Assembly (NCBI RefSeq): GCF_036346615.1 | Contig: NZ_CP107836.1 | Location: 4,588,001 to 4,652,000, forward strand | DNA from: Streptomyces sp. NBC_00523 | Lineage (GTDB): Bacteria > Actinomycetota > Actinomycetes > Streptomycetales > Streptomycetaceae | Length of the DNA stretch: 64,000 nt | Direction of reading: 5' to 3' | Part shown: positions 8,383 through 17,203 of the stretch, piece by piece | Numbering within the stretch: the stretch's first letter is position 1 | Layout of the letters: every line of letters starts with the position of its first letter | Made by a program: the position numbers and the translations under genes | Notes under the pieces: generated by a model | Databases searched by the model: none | The model's input: only the letters and a program-made list of their open reading frames with translations | Told to the model about the DNA's origin: nothing

Positions 8383-9307
8383 TCGCGCCGTCCTGGATGT
8401 CGATGACCTGGACCGCCCAGGGGAGGAAGCCCGGGCCCGCCGGGTCGGGTTTGTAGTGGGCGAAGGCCGGGGTGCCGTTGGCGGTGGTCGCGAGGAGGCG
8501 GGAGCCGGCGCAGCCCGCGCCCAGGGACGTCATGAAGCCGGTGATGTCCTCGTGGCCCCGGAGCCACAGGTCGAACGGCGGCATCGTCATCACCGCGTCC
8601 TCGTGGAGGAGGGCGGTCAGGGCCTTCATGTCGTAGCCCTCGAACGCCGCCACGTACCGTTCGAGCAGGGCGCTCTGCTCCGCGTCCAGCGGGTCCGCCG
8701 CGTCGGCCGCCACGGACTCGTGGTCGGTCAGGGTCGCCCGGGCCCGCTGGAGGGCGCTGTTGACCGAGGCGACCGAGGTGCCCAGCAGCTCCGCGACCTC
8801 CGCGGCCTTCCACGCCAGCACCTCGCGCAGGATGAGCACCGCGCGCTGCTTCGGCGGCAGGTGCTGGAGCGCCGCGACGAACGCCAGCCGGACCGACTCG
8901 CGCGCCACCGCCGCCTCCGCCGGGTCGTCGGTCGTCGGGATGATCCGGCCGTCCGGCATCGGCTCCAGCCAGGTGTTCTCCGGCAGCGGATTGAGCGCGG
9001 CCTGGGCGAGCGGCGTCGGCCCGGTCAGATCGACCGGGCGGGCCCGCCGCTTGCCCGCGTTCAGCATGTCGAGGCAGACGTTGGTCGCGATGCGGTACAG
9101 CCAGGACCGCAGCGAGGACCGGCCCTCGAACTTGTCGAAGCCGCGCCAGGCCCGTACCAGCGTGTCCTGGACCGCGTCCTCCGCCTCGAACGCCGAGCCG
9201 AGCATCCGGTAGCAGTAGCCGGTCAGCTCGACCCGGTGCCCTTCGAGGCGGCTGTCGATGTCGCCCGGCGCGCCGGGCCCCGCTGCCGCCGCTGTCAGTT
9301 CCCTCAT
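8294..9307 (-). CDS. ECF-type sigma factor with C-terminal SnoaL-like domain
   Basis: A 337-residue sigma-70 family factor. Region 2 (GYCYRMLGSAFEAEDAVQDTLVRAW, then SLRSWLYRIATNVCLDML) lies in the first third. Region 4 (LPPKQRAVLILREVLAWKAAEVAELLGTSVASVNSALQRAR) follows, and residues after about 215 form an NTF2/SnoaL-like domain (LHEDAVMTMPPFDLWLRGHEDITGFM). This architecture matches the SigJ/SigG-like ECF groups, in which the SnoaL domain tunes activity in place of a separate anti-sigma factor. None is encoded beside it. The ATG at 9307 begins MRELTAAAAG. The gene converges on, and overlaps, the STAS gene. Confidence 0.9.
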   Translation of the reverse strand: MRELTAAAAGPGAPGDIDSRLEGHRVELTGYCYRMLGSAFEAEDAVQDTLVRAWRGFDKFEGRSSLRSWLYRIATNVCLDMLNAGKRRARPVDLTGPTPLAQAALNPLPENTWLEPMPDGRIIPTTDDPAEAAVARESVRLAFVAALQHLPPKQRAVLILREVLAWKAAEVAELLGTSVASVNSALQRARATLTDHESVAADAADPLDAEQSALLERYVAAFEGYDMKALTALLHEDAVMTMPPFDLWLRGHEDITGFMTSLGAGCAGSRLLATTANGTPAFAHYKPDPAGPGFLPWAVQVIDIQDGAITGLHCFLDADRWFPLFGFPDRLEADAVR

Positions 9308-9405
9308 CGCCGATCCACCCTGCCGTGCCGTGCGACCGCTCGCTTCGTCCAGTCCTTCGGAAGCTACAGCGGGGCACTGACAACGGGGCGGGCGAGCGGC
9401 AGCCG

Positions 9406-10134
9406 TCAGGTCCCCGGCTTGCGGCCGTACACGTAGACGTCGTCGCCGTTCTTCAACAAATTCCAGTATGACTTCGCGTCCGAGGTGCGCATGTTGACGC
9501 AGCCGTGCGACCCCGGCGGGTTCCACATCTTCACGCCGACCGCGTGGAACGCCTGACCGCCGTCGAAGAACTGCGAGTACGGCATGGACACGTGGTAGAG
9601 GGACGACACGTGGTTCTTGTGGCGCCAGTAGATCTTCCTGGCGCCCGTCCGCGTCTCGTACTTGTCCCGCCCGGTCCGCACCGGCACCGGCCCGAACTTC
9701 AGCTTCTTGCCGTCCTGGATCCAGCTGATCTGCCGCGTCAGGTCGACGCAGGCGATGCGCCCCTTGTTGGTCGGGCACTTCCCGGCCTTGTTCGGGTTCT
9801 TGCCGGCCGCCTTCTGCGCGGTGAGCGTCTGCATCGTGCGCCAGGTGACCGGGCCCGCGTAACCGATGGTCGGGGTGACCCCGTAGGTGCTCTGGAACGA
9901 CCGGATCTTCTTGCAGTCGGCCGCCGACTGCTTCCCGTCCACCTTCAGGTGCAGGTACTTCTCGACCTGCTTCTGGTTCGGGCCCGTGGACGTCGTGCAG
10001 GACGCCGCCTGCGCGGCGGTGCCCGTACCGAGGACGAACGCCGGTATCGCGGTCAGACCCGCGACGGACAGCACGAGCCCGCGCCTCACGCCCGTAATGC
10101 CCCGTATGTCACGCATGCTCTTCCTGACTCCCAT
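9406..10134 (-). CDS. Secreted L,D-transpeptidase with peptidoglycan-binding-like domain
   Basis: A 242-residue exported protein. After a signal peptide ending around GTAAQAAS comes a helical segment resembling a PG_binding_1 domain (KQVEKYLHLKVDGKQSAADCKKIRSFQS). A YkuD catalytic domain follows, with HAVGVKMWNPPGSHGCVNM; the Cys and His of SHGC are the active-site residues. The family makes 3-3 cross-links in peptidoglycan or attaches proteins to it, outside the membrane. The start at ATG 10134 is preferred because GGGGAG lies nine bases upstream. A second, unrelated-architecture L,D-transpeptidase lies at 56509-57759. Confidence 0.9.
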   Translation of the reverse strand: MGVRKSMRDIRGITGVRRGLVLSVAGLTAIPAFVLGTGTAAQAASCTTSTGPNQKQVEKYLHLKVDGKQSAADCKKIRSFQSTYGVTPTIGYAGPVTWRTMQTLTAQKAAGKNPNKAGKCPTNKGRIACVDLTRQISWIQDGKKLKFGPVPVRTGRDKYETRTGARKIYWRHKNHVSSLYHVSMPYSQFFDGGQAFHAVGVKMWNPPGSHGCVNMRTSDAKSYWNLLKNGDDVYVYGRKPGT

Positions 10135-10219
10135 GTACGCCAACTCCCCTTCGCGCGCACTGCGGTGATTCCGCCTGCTAGATGCGCGAAGGGGAGCGAC
10201 TGGTTGTGCGCCGAATGTC

Positions 10220-11518
10220 TCAGTTCTGTACGGGCACCGCGGCGGCGGGCCGCAGCCGTTCGGCGCGGGCGGCCCGCGTCCCGTACAGCGTGATGGATAC
10301 GACTCCGAGGACCGCGAGCAGTCCCAGCGCGACCGTGCCCGCCCAGCCGCCGGTGTGGAAGGCCACCGCGCCGAGCGTGCCGCCCGCGCTGGAGCCGAGG
10401 TAGTACGCCGACTGGTACAGCGCCGACGCCTGGGCGCGGCCGGTCGTCGCCGTACGGCTCACCGAGGAGGAGGCGACCGCGTGCCCGGCGAAGAAGCCGG
10501 CCGTGATCAGCACCAGGCCGAGGAGCACGGCGGCCAGCTGGTCGCCCAGCGAGAGCAGCAGACCCGCGGCCGTCGTGGAGACGGCGAGGTACAGCGCGCC
10601 CCGCCGCCCCAGCCGGGCGACCAGGCGTCCGGCGGCGGCGGAGGAGACCGTACCGACCAGGTACACGAGGAAGATCGAACCGACGACGCCCTGCGGCAGG
10701 TTGAAGGGGGCTTCGACCAGCCGGTATCCGATGACCGTGTACACGGCGCCGAACACCGTCATGAACAGCGCGCCGATCGCGTACAGCCGCCGCAGCAGCG
10801 GGTTGGCGAGGTGCGAACCGACCGTACGCGCGAGCGCCTTCGGGTTCAGCGTGCCCGGGGTGAAGTGGCGGGCGCGCGGGATCATGAAGTGGAAGACCAC
10901 CGCGCAGGCCACGGCCAGCAGCCCGACCGCGCCGAGCGCCGCCCGCCAGCCCCACAGCTGGGCGACCCAGCCGGTGAGGATGCGGCCGCTCATCCCGCCG
11001 ATGCTGTTCCCGGCGACGAACAGCCCGATCGCGGCGACGAGCGCCTTGGGCCGCACCTCCTCCGCCAGATACGCCATCGCGGAGGCGGGCAGTCCGGCGA
11101 GCGCGGCGCCCTGGACCGCGCGCAGCGCGATCAGCCAGCCCAGCGAGGGGGCGAACGGCACGAACAGGCCGACCGTCACCGCGATCACCAGCGAGGCGGT
11201 CATCATCTGCCGCCGCCCGAACCGCTCGGACAGCGCGCTCATCGGCAGCACGCACAGTGCCAGCGCGCCCGTCGCGGCGGACACCGTCCAGCTCGCCTGC
11301 CCGGCCGTCGCGCCGAAGGACGCGGAGACGGCGGGCAGCAGCGCCTGCGTGGAGTAGAGGAGCGCGAAGGTCGCGACACCGGCGGCGAAAAGGGCGAAGC
11401 TCATCCGGCGGTAGCCGGGGCGCCCGGGTGCGAGCCGGTCGGTGGTGTCGGTGACGGGGGACGACTGGGTCGAGGCGGCCACGGTGAGGGTGGACGCCCC
11501 GGTACTGGCGGGAGGCAT
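10220..11518 (-). CDS. MFS transporter
   Basis: A 432-residue major facilitator with about twelve membrane segments. The loop motif SERFGRRQMMTAS between helices 2 and 3 matches the MFS A-motif. The overall pattern resembles the YnfM/NepI-like drug or metabolite exporters. The substrate is unknown. The start is set at ATG 11518 (MPPASTGAST); longer frames run into the intergenic region. It is divergent from a LysR gene with 63 bases between the start codons, the usual arrangement in which the LysR protein controls the transporter gene. Confidence 0.92.
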   Translation of the reverse strand: MPPASTGASTLTVAASTQSSPVTDTTDRLAPGRPGYRRMSFALFAAGVATFALLYSTQALLPAVSASFGATAGQASWTVSAATGALALCVLPMSALSERFGRRQMMTASLVIAVTVGLFVPFAPSLGWLIALRAVQGAALAGLPASAMAYLAEEVRPKALVAAIGLFVAGNSIGGMSGRILTGWVAQLWGWRAALGAVGLLAVACAVVFHFMIPRARHFTPGTLNPKALARTVGSHLANPLLRRLYAIGALFMTVFGAVYTVIGYRLVEAPFNLPQGVVGSIFLVYLVGTVSSAAAGRLVARLGRRGALYLAVSTTAAGLLLSLGDQLAAVLLGLVLITAGFFAGHAVASSSVSRTATTGRAQASALYQSAYYLGSSAGGTLGAVAFHTGGWAGTVALGLLAVLGVVSITLYGTRAARAERLRPAAAVPVQN

Positions 11519-11581
11519 GCGACGACCGTAGGACGCGCGGGATTCATGCGTCCAATGCACAAACAGCGAATAATCAATCCC

Positions 11582-12535
11582 ATGGTGCATCAACGCAGCT
11601 CACAGCCCCGGCTGTCACCGAGCAGTTACGAAGAAGACATCCGCGCGGTCCTCGCACCGCGCCTCGCGTACTTCGAGGCGGTCGCCCGCCACGAGCACGT
11701 CACGCGCGCCGCGCAGGAGCTGGGCGTCCCGCAGTCCACGCTCTCGCGCGCGATGGTGCGGCTGGAGGACGACCTCGGCGTCGCCCTGTTCGCGCGCAAG
11801 GGCCGCACGGTGTCCCTGACCCCGGCCGGCCGCACCTTCCTCGGCTCGGCCGAGCGCGCCCTCGCCGAGGTGGAGAAGGCCGCCGACTCGGTACGCGCCG
11901 ACGCCGACCCCACCGCGGGCAAGGTGGCCTTCGGCTTCCTCCACACGATGGGCTCCGAAACGGTCCCCGCCCTCATCCGCGCCTTCCGGGCCGACCACCC
12001 CCGGGTCCGCTTCCAGCTCGTCCAGAACTACGGCGAGGCCATGATCGAACGCCTCCGCGCCGGCGGCCTCGACCTCTGCCTCACCTCCCCGGTCCCGGAC
12101 GCCCCCGACCTGGTCACCCGCCGCCTGGACGAACAACGCCTCCGCCTGGTCGTCCCCGACGACCACCCCCTCGCCACCCGCCGCCGCATCCGCCTCGCCG
12201 AAGCCGCCGACGAAACGTTCGTCACCCTCGAACCAGGCTATGGCCTCCGCCGCATCACGGACGACCTCTGCACCGCGGCGGGCTTCGTCCCCCGCGTCGC
12301 CTTCGAGGGCGAGGAGGCGGAGACCCTGCGCGGCCTGGTCGCGGCGGGCCTGGGCGTGGCCCTGCTGCCTCCGCCCGCGGTGGCCCGCCCGGGGGTGGTG
12401 GAGCTGACGGTGACGGCGCCGCGCGCGGTGCGCGAGATCGGGGTGGCGTGGCTGGACGGGCACCCGGATACGCCGCCGGTGGCGGCGTTCAAGAAGTTCC
12501 TGCTGGGGCGGCGGGGGAGTTTGCTGCCGGGGTGA
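11582..12535 (+). CDS. LysR-family transcriptional regulator
   Basis: A 317-residue protein. The N-terminal winged helix (RLAYFEAVARHEHVTRAAQELGVPQSTLSRAMVRLEDDLG) matches the LysR HTH signature. The effector-binding domain follows, with GKVAFGFLHTMGSETVPALIR and GGLDLCLTSPVPD. The first about 20 residues before the HTH are Ser/Gln-rich. It is divergent from the MFS exporter gene, its likely target. The 63-base gap is AT-richer than the surroundings and holds ATTCATGCG and CAAACAGCGAATAATC, where a LysR box would be expected. The ligand cannot be predicted. The defence island begins directly after its stop codon. Confidence 0.92.
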   Translation: MVHQRSSQPRLSPSSYEEDIRAVLAPRLAYFEAVARHEHVTRAAQELGVPQSTLSRAMVRLEDDLGVALFARKGRTVSLTPAGRTFLGSAERALAEVEKAADSVRADADPTAGKVAFGFLHTMGSETVPALIRAFRADHPRVRFQLVQNYGEAMIERLRAGGLDLCLTSPVPDAPDLVTRRLDEQRLRLVVPDDHPLATRRRIRLAEAADETFVTLEPGYGLRRITDDLCTAAGFVPRVAFEGEEAETLRGLVAAGLGVALLPPPAVARPGVVELTVTAPRAVREIGVAWLDGHPDTPPVAAFKKFLLGRRGSLLPG

Positions 12536-12620
12536 GGCCCCGCGTGTGCGGGGAGCAGTCGTTGAACGTGTCCAGCAGGTCTTCGGCCTTCGGGGCATCC
12601 CCGCGTGCGCGGGAGTCGAG
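12536..12620. CRISPR. Degenerate two-repeat CRISPR remnant, left of the Cascade operon
   Basis: Two units resemble the actinobacterial type I-E repeat. The first (12536-12558) reads ...CCCCGCGTGTGCGGGGAGCAG with its 5' part lost. The second (12591-12620) contains GCATCCCCGCGTGCGCGGGA and then diverges. Between them lie 32 bases (12559-12590), the correct spacer length for I-E. Bases 12651-12660 (CGGGCCATCT) could be the start of a third decayed unit but do not continue. It abuts the LysR stop codon. From 12621 to 12817 I see nothing else but the presumed promoter of the cas operon. Confidence 0.6.
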
Positions 12621-12817
12621 CACCGCGGGGAACGGGTTCCTCGTCCCGTACGGGCCATCTCGGCCACGGCATCGTACAGCCGCGCTCCTTCCCCAACTGG
12701 CTCTTCGCACAAGCTCGTTGGAGATACGTCAATGCCGCCGCTCCGCAGGCGTCCGGCTGCTAGCGTCCTGTCCCGTTCAAGCAGGCAACCGTTAAGAGCA
12801 AAAAGAAACGGTGGAGC

Positions 12818-14437
12818 GTGGCTGGATCAAGTGCCTTGCCCGGTAAGGGCTTACGGCCCCGATGGGACCCCCGGGACTCCCCCTGCGTCCGGGTCCTGAC
12901 CCTGGACGGCCGGCTCGTGGAGCTGAATCTGGTGGAGCTGTTCCACGATGCCGACGGCCTGCGGAGTGTGGAAGGCGGCACGCCGGGGGAGCGGGTCGCC
13001 GTCATCGAGTACCTGCTGGCCATCTGCTACGCCTCCGGCACGTATCCGGAGTCGGCCGCGCAGTGGCCCGCCTGGGTGGACCGGAAGGACGCGCTCCGGC
13101 CCGCTGCCGACTGGCTCGCCCAGCGTCCGGAGGACGAGGTCTGGGATTTGTTCCACCCCGAGGAGCCCCTGGGGCAGAACGCCCTGCTGGCCCCGTTCAT
13201 CGATGAGCACGGGGCGGGTCCCGCCCAGCTGGTGATCGAGCGGGTGGGGGACTACAACCAGTTCTTCGACCACCACCACCTGGAGCACCCGGATCCGCTC
13301 CCGGCCGCCGAGGCGTTCCGGGCCATGCTCACCCAGCACGTGTACGGTCCGGCGGGGCGCGCCCGGATCTCCGGCAAGGAGACGCTCGGGGCCACCCTCA
13401 CCAACCTCGCCGCCACCCGTCTCGGCAGCCGGATCCGCGTGATCGCGCTCGGGGACACCCTCGGTGAGACGCTGCGCCTCAACCTCGCCCCGGTCCCCGG
13501 TCCGCCCGGCGAACTGAACCGCACGTGGACCGCGGGCAAGGAGCGGCGGGGGTTCACGGCCAAGCCGAGCGGCCGGGCGGTGACCGGTCCGGCCGACCTG
13601 CACAGCTCCCTCGGCCGGTCGGTCCTGCTCCGCCCGACCCGCACCGGGGACCACGTGGACCGGGTGCTCCTCGGGGCCGGCGAACTGCTCGCACTGAGCG
13701 ACGAGCACCGGCAGGACGCCGTATACGCGAAGAGGGCGGACGGCGTCAGGAAACCGCTGTGGGCCTCCGCCACCCGGGCCGTATGGCGGGAGGCGCACGC
13801 CCTCTACGCCGCCGTGGCCGAGGCGCGGTCGCACCCGGGGGGCGGCAACGACGGGGGCACCCTGTACCGGCGGCTCGCGCTCTTCCCGGCCCAGGACGTC
13901 GCCCCCGAGCCCGGACAGCAGCCCGCCCGGCGCATCGACCTCTGGGCGGTCGGGCTGGTGGCCAGGCAGACCACGGCCATCGCCTGGGTCGACGGCGTCT
14001 TCCCGTTCGCCCCCGGCCTCGAAGCCAGGCTGTACACGGCCTCCCGAGGGGGTTCGGAGATCGCCGAGTACGTGGCGTCCGCCCTGTCCAAGGCGGCGTA
14101 CGCGGCCTGGACCGTGGCGTACCCGAACCCCAAACCGGCCGACAAGGCCGCCCAGATCGACCGCTTCGACGCCCGAGCCCAGCACTGGGCGGCGACCCTG
14201 GAGCCGTTCGACCTGCTGATGGAGGAAACGACGCTGGGCGAGGACGTCCACGCCTCCCTGTACGAGTACGCGGCCACCGTCACCGCCGCCGCCCGCCGGT
14301 TCCTCGCCGAACGCCTCGACGCGCGGCCCAGGAGCGCTCAGGGGGCGAAGACCCGGGCAGCCGCGCTGAGAAGGTTCGACGCCGAGCTGAGCGCACCGAA
14401 GGCCCCGGCCGAAATCCGAGGGGGAGGAACGACATGA
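12818..14437 (+). CDS. cas8e: Cascade large subunit Cas8e (Cse1/CasA)
   Basis: A 539-residue protein matching Cse1 in N-terminal pattern (LVELNLVELFHDADGLRSVEGGTPGERVAVIEYLLAICYA), the central HVYGPAGRARISGKETLGATLTNLAA region and a C-terminal helical bundle. In type I-E, Cas8e recognises the PAM, opens the DNA and recruits Cas3. It is the first of five overlapping genes. The start is GTG 12818, with only a poorly placed GGTGGAG upstream, so the exact start is uncertain. No cas3 lies upstream; the preceding gene is the LysR regulator. Recruitment of a nuclease must therefore depend on a gene elsewhere, or the role has changed. Confidence 0.9.
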   Translation: MAGSSALPGKGLRPRWDPRDSPCVRVLTLDGRLVELNLVELFHDADGLRSVEGGTPGERVAVIEYLLAICYASGTYPESAAQWPAWVDRKDALRPAADWLAQRPEDEVWDLFHPEEPLGQNALLAPFIDEHGAGPAQLVIERVGDYNQFFDHHHLEHPDPLPAAEAFRAMLTQHVYGPAGRARISGKETLGATLTNLAATRLGSRIRVIALGDTLGETLRLNLAPVPGPPGELNRTWTAGKERRGFTAKPSGRAVTGPADLHSSLGRSVLLRPTRTGDHVDRVLLGAGELLALSDEHRQDAVYAKRADGVRKPLWASATRAVWREAHALYAAVAEARSHPGGGNDGGTLYRRLALFPAQDVAPEPGQQPARRIDLWAVGLVARQTTAIAWVDGVFPFAPGLEARLYTASRGGSEIAEYVASALSKAAYAAWTVAYPNPKPADKAAQIDRFDARAQHWAATLEPFDLLMEETTLGEDVHASLYEYAATVTAAARRFLAERLDARPRSAQGAKTRAAALRRFDAELSAPKAPAEIRGGGTT

Positions 14438-15003
14438 CCACCCGCACGGGCGCCGACGCCCGCACCAGCGAGAGCAGCGCCGCGCTCACGGCCTGGCTCG
14501 CCGGCCTGGTCCACAACAACAACTACGCGAGCCTCGCCGAACTGAGACGCCCCCGCGTCCAGCGCGAGCCCCACTTCCGGGCCCTCTGGTACAGCCCGAC
14601 CGAGGCCCAGCGAGAGATCTACGGCCAGGTCGCTTTCCTGTTCGCGGTCTACCACCAGGGGCGGTCGAAGCCCGACTTCGGGTACGGCAGTCTCGGCGAA
14701 GCGGCCCGCCGTATCGGCGGCGGAGCCGGACGCGGACCCGACGATCCCGGCGCGGCCCGTCTCGTGGACCGCATCGTGTCCAGCCGCCGTATCCCGTGGC
14801 GTCATCTGCAGCACGCCGTCGCACGGCTGCGCTCCTGCGACCGGCATCCGCCGTCCTGGGCGCGGCTCGTGGACGACCTCTGCCTGTGGCACGACCGCAA
14901 GGCCCGCATCTCGTACGAGTGGGGCGCCGCCTTCCACATGCCGCCCGCCCGGACCGCCCCGCCGACTGCCGCCGCCGACCCCGAGAAGGGCTCCCTCGCA
15001 TGA
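14434..15003 (+). CDS. cse2: Cascade small subunit Cse2 (CasB)
   Basis: A 189-residue helical protein with the Cse2 features: LAGLVHNNNYASLAELRR near the N-terminus, FRALWYSP, a middle FLFAVYHQGR and a C-terminal LRSCDRHPPSWARLVDDLCLWHD. Cse2 dimers line the inner face of Cascade and stabilise the displaced DNA strand. The ATG overlaps the cas8e stop (ATGA) and has a strong GGGGAGGA site at 14421-14428. Its stop overlaps the cas7e start. Length and position agree with an intact I-E operon. Confidence 0.9.
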   Translation: MTTRTGADARTSESSAALTAWLAGLVHNNNYASLAELRRPRVQREPHFRALWYSPTEAQREIYGQVAFLFAVYHQGRSKPDFGYGSLGEAARRIGGGAGRGPDDPGAARLVDRIVSSRRIPWRHLQHAVARLRSCDRHPPSWARLVDDLCLWHDRKARISYEWGAAFHMPPARTAPPTAAADPEKGSLA

Positions 15004-16358
15004 CCAGCAACGCCGCATCCTCCGGCAGCCAGTTCCTCTCCCTGCACCTGCTGGAGACCCTGGTGGCCGTCCTGCCCGTACGCGACGAGAACGGGGCGCC
15101 CAAGTCGATCGTGTACGGCGGTTACGAACGCCACATGATCACGAGTCAGGCGCGGCGCAGGGCCGAACGCGTCCACACCCGCAACCGGGCCAACGCGGGC
15201 GTCGGTGCCCTGGCCGGCCACCGCACCGGTGTCCGGACCCGTGAGTGGGCGCTCACCACCGCGCGCGCCCTCGTTTCCGCGCACGGCTGGGAGTGGGACG
15301 AGGCCATCCGTACCGCCCGCGCCGTCATCGAGGCCACCGGGCTGAAGTTCGGGGACCCCGCCAAGAAGACCGTCGCCAACCTGACGAAGGTGCTCCTGTT
15401 CGCCCCCGAGGACGCGGGCACGCGCATCGCCGCCCACATCGAGGAGCAGGCCGGGGCCCTCCGGCCCTGGACCGAGGAGTACGTGGCGGCGCAGACCGCG
15501 GCGGCCAGGGCCAAGGCGAAGAAGGGCACCCGCAAGGGCGCCGTCCAGGACGAGCCGGCCGAGGGCGAGGGCGCGGACACCCCGGCGGCCGACGCCAAGC
15601 TGCCCGCGCTGCCGGGCGCGACCAGGGCGGCGGTCCTCACCGCGCTCGCCCCGCGCGACGCCGTCGACATCGCCCTGTACGGACGCTTCCTCGCCGAGAT
15701 CGCGGACTCGCCGAACGTCGACGGCGCGGTACAGAGCAGCCACGCCTTCACGGTGCACGAGGCGGAGCAGGTGGACGACTTCTACGCGGCGGCCGACGAC
15801 GCGAAGCTGGACCGCAAGGCCAACGCGCTGGACTTCCTCGACGCGGCGGACGACGCCGGAGCGGGCATGACCGGCTACCAGTCCCTGATCACCGGCACGT
15901 TCTACCGGCACGCCGTCCTCGACCGCGTCAAACTGCGCAACAACCTCCGCGCCGCCGGGATGACCGCACAGGAGGCGGAGGAGGCCTCCGTCGCGGCCGA
16001 GGCCGAGTTCGTCACGGCCTTCGTCGACGCCTTCCCGGAGGCGAAGAAGAACTCGACCGCCTCCACCGGCTCGCTGCCCGCGCTCGTCCTCGCCTTCGAG
16101 GGCGAGCGCCCCTACAACTACGCGGCCGCCTTCCAGGCCCCCATTGACGAGAACCCCGTGGACAAGGACGGCGAGGGCCCCGCGGGACCGGCCGCGGTGC
16201 GGCGGCTGCTGAAGCACCACGCATTCGTCAGCCGCCGCCGCCCCGACATCAGGACCGGCCGCGTCCTCACCTACGACCCGCGCATCGAGGAACTCCTCGG
16301 CACGCTTGAGGACACCGGCGCCCTGGCCGTCGCCTCGGCCGAGGAGCTGACGGCGTGA
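15000..16358 (+). CDS. cas7e: Cascade backbone subunit Cas7e (Cse4/CasC)
   Basis: A 452-residue protein. N-terminal SQFLSLHLLETLVAVLPVRDENGAPKSIVYGGYERHMITSQARRRA is the typical Cas7e start. The later DIALYGRFLAEIADSPNVDGAVQSSHAFTVHEAEQVDDFY is the family's most conserved block. Six copies normally coat the crRNA guide. At 452 residues it is longer than the about 360 of the E. coli protein. Part of the extra length is a charged Ala/Lys/Glu-rich insert around residues 165-200 (ARAKAKKGTRKGAVQ and following), probably a flexible loop. The start overlaps the cse2 stop. The frame is intact. Confidence 0.92.
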   Translation: MTSNAASSGSQFLSLHLLETLVAVLPVRDENGAPKSIVYGGYERHMITSQARRRAERVHTRNRANAGVGALAGHRTGVRTREWALTTARALVSAHGWEWDEAIRTARAVIEATGLKFGDPAKKTVANLTKVLLFAPEDAGTRIAAHIEEQAGALRPWTEEYVAAQTAAARAKAKKGTRKGAVQDEPAEGEGADTPAADAKLPALPGATRAAVLTALAPRDAVDIALYGRFLAEIADSPNVDGAVQSSHAFTVHEAEQVDDFYAAADDAKLDRKANALDFLDAADDAGAGMTGYQSLITGTFYRHAVLDRVKLRNNLRAAGMTAQEAEEASVAAEAEFVTAFVDAFPEAKKNSTASTGSLPALVLAFEGERPYNYAAAFQAPIDENPVDKDGEGPAGPAAVRRLLKHHAFVSRRRPDIRTGRVLTYDPRIEELLGTLEDTGALAVASAEELTA

Positions 16359-17203
16359 CCCCGCACGTCCTGCTCGTCCGGCTTGCCGCGCCGCTGCAGT
16401 CCTGGGGGGTGGCATCGCGGTTCTCGCACCGCGACACGCATGCCCGCCCCACCAAGTCGGCGGTCATCGGCATGTGTGCGGCGGCCCTCGGCCGGGAACG
16501 CACCGACCCCGTGGACGACCTGGCCACGCTCGCCTTCGGGGTCCGCGCCGACCACCCAGGGACCCCGGTGCGCGACTACCACACGGTCGGCGCAGGGCGG
16601 TTCCCCCTGCGGCCCCGGGACATCATCACCGACCACCGGAGGGCCGCTGCCGTCGCCGCGAGCATGGAGGCGGCCGACGGCGAGGGCTTCGGACACCACG
16701 AGCTGGCCGGCTGGTACGGGGCTCCGAAGAAGATCACCGCCGACCCCGTCTCCGGGGCGCTCGTCTCGGCCGAGCTGTCGCGTACGGCCCTGATCACCGA
16801 GCGCTGGTACCTGTCGGACGCCGCCTTCGTCGTCGGACTCCAGCATCAGGACCGGGCGCTCCTGGAGGAGGTCGCGCACGCCCTCGAACACCCGAAGCGG
16901 CTGCTGTGGCTCGGCCGGAAGTCCTGCCCGCCCTCCGGGACCCTGGCCGCGGAGATCCTGCCCGGCACGCTCGCCGACGCCTTCACGGGCAAGCTCCTGC
17001 TTCCGGGGCCGGAGGGGCCCGATACCTCGGGGCGGCGCCCCTGGGCGTGGATCCAGGCCGCGCCGGGCACCCGGGGCGCGCTCCAGGTCAACGACGAGCC
17101 GGTCAGCTTCGACCCGGGCCGGCGGGCCCATGTCACCCGCTGGGAGACCCGTACGCGCATCACCATCGCACCGACCGCAACCGGATGGGACATCATCCCG
17201 TGA
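16355..17203 (+). CDS. cas5e: Cascade subunit Cas5e (CasD)
   Basis: A 282-residue RAMP-family protein. LLVRLAAPLQSWGVASRFSHRDTHARPTKSAVIGMCAAALG is the diagnostic Cas5 N-terminus. RDYHTVGAGRFPLRPRDIITDHRR and ITERWYLSDAAFVVGLQ follow, then a Gly-rich GRKSCPPSG segment. Cas5e caps the 5' handle of the crRNA and contacts Cas8e. It is somewhat longer than the E. coli protein. The GTG start overlaps the cas7e stop and the stop overlaps the cas6e GTG, so all five Cascade genes are translationally coupled. Confidence 0.92.
   Translation: MTPHVLLVRLAAPLQSWGVASRFSHRDTHARPTKSAVIGMCAAALGRERTDPVDDLATLAFGVRADHPGTPVRDYHTVGAGRFPLRPRDIITDHRRAAAVAASMEAADGEGFGHHELAGWYGAPKKITADPVSGALVSAELSRTALITERWYLSDAAFVVGLQHQDRALLEEVAHALEHPKRLLWLGRKSCPPSGTLAAEILPGTLADAFTGKLLLPGPEGPDTSGRRPWAWIQAAPGTRGALQVNDEPVSFDPGRRAHVTRWETRTRITIAPTATGWDIIP

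Noticed and set aside
6618..9383. A very long minus-strand open frame opposite deoA and the sigma gene
   Set aside because: Its sequence is Gly/Arg/Ala-rich shadow coding typical of high-G+C DNA; it overlaps deoA and part of the real sigma gene frame.
12651..12680. Possible third CRISPR repeat
   Set aside because: Only the first ten bases (CGGGCCATCT) match; the hairpin centre is missing.
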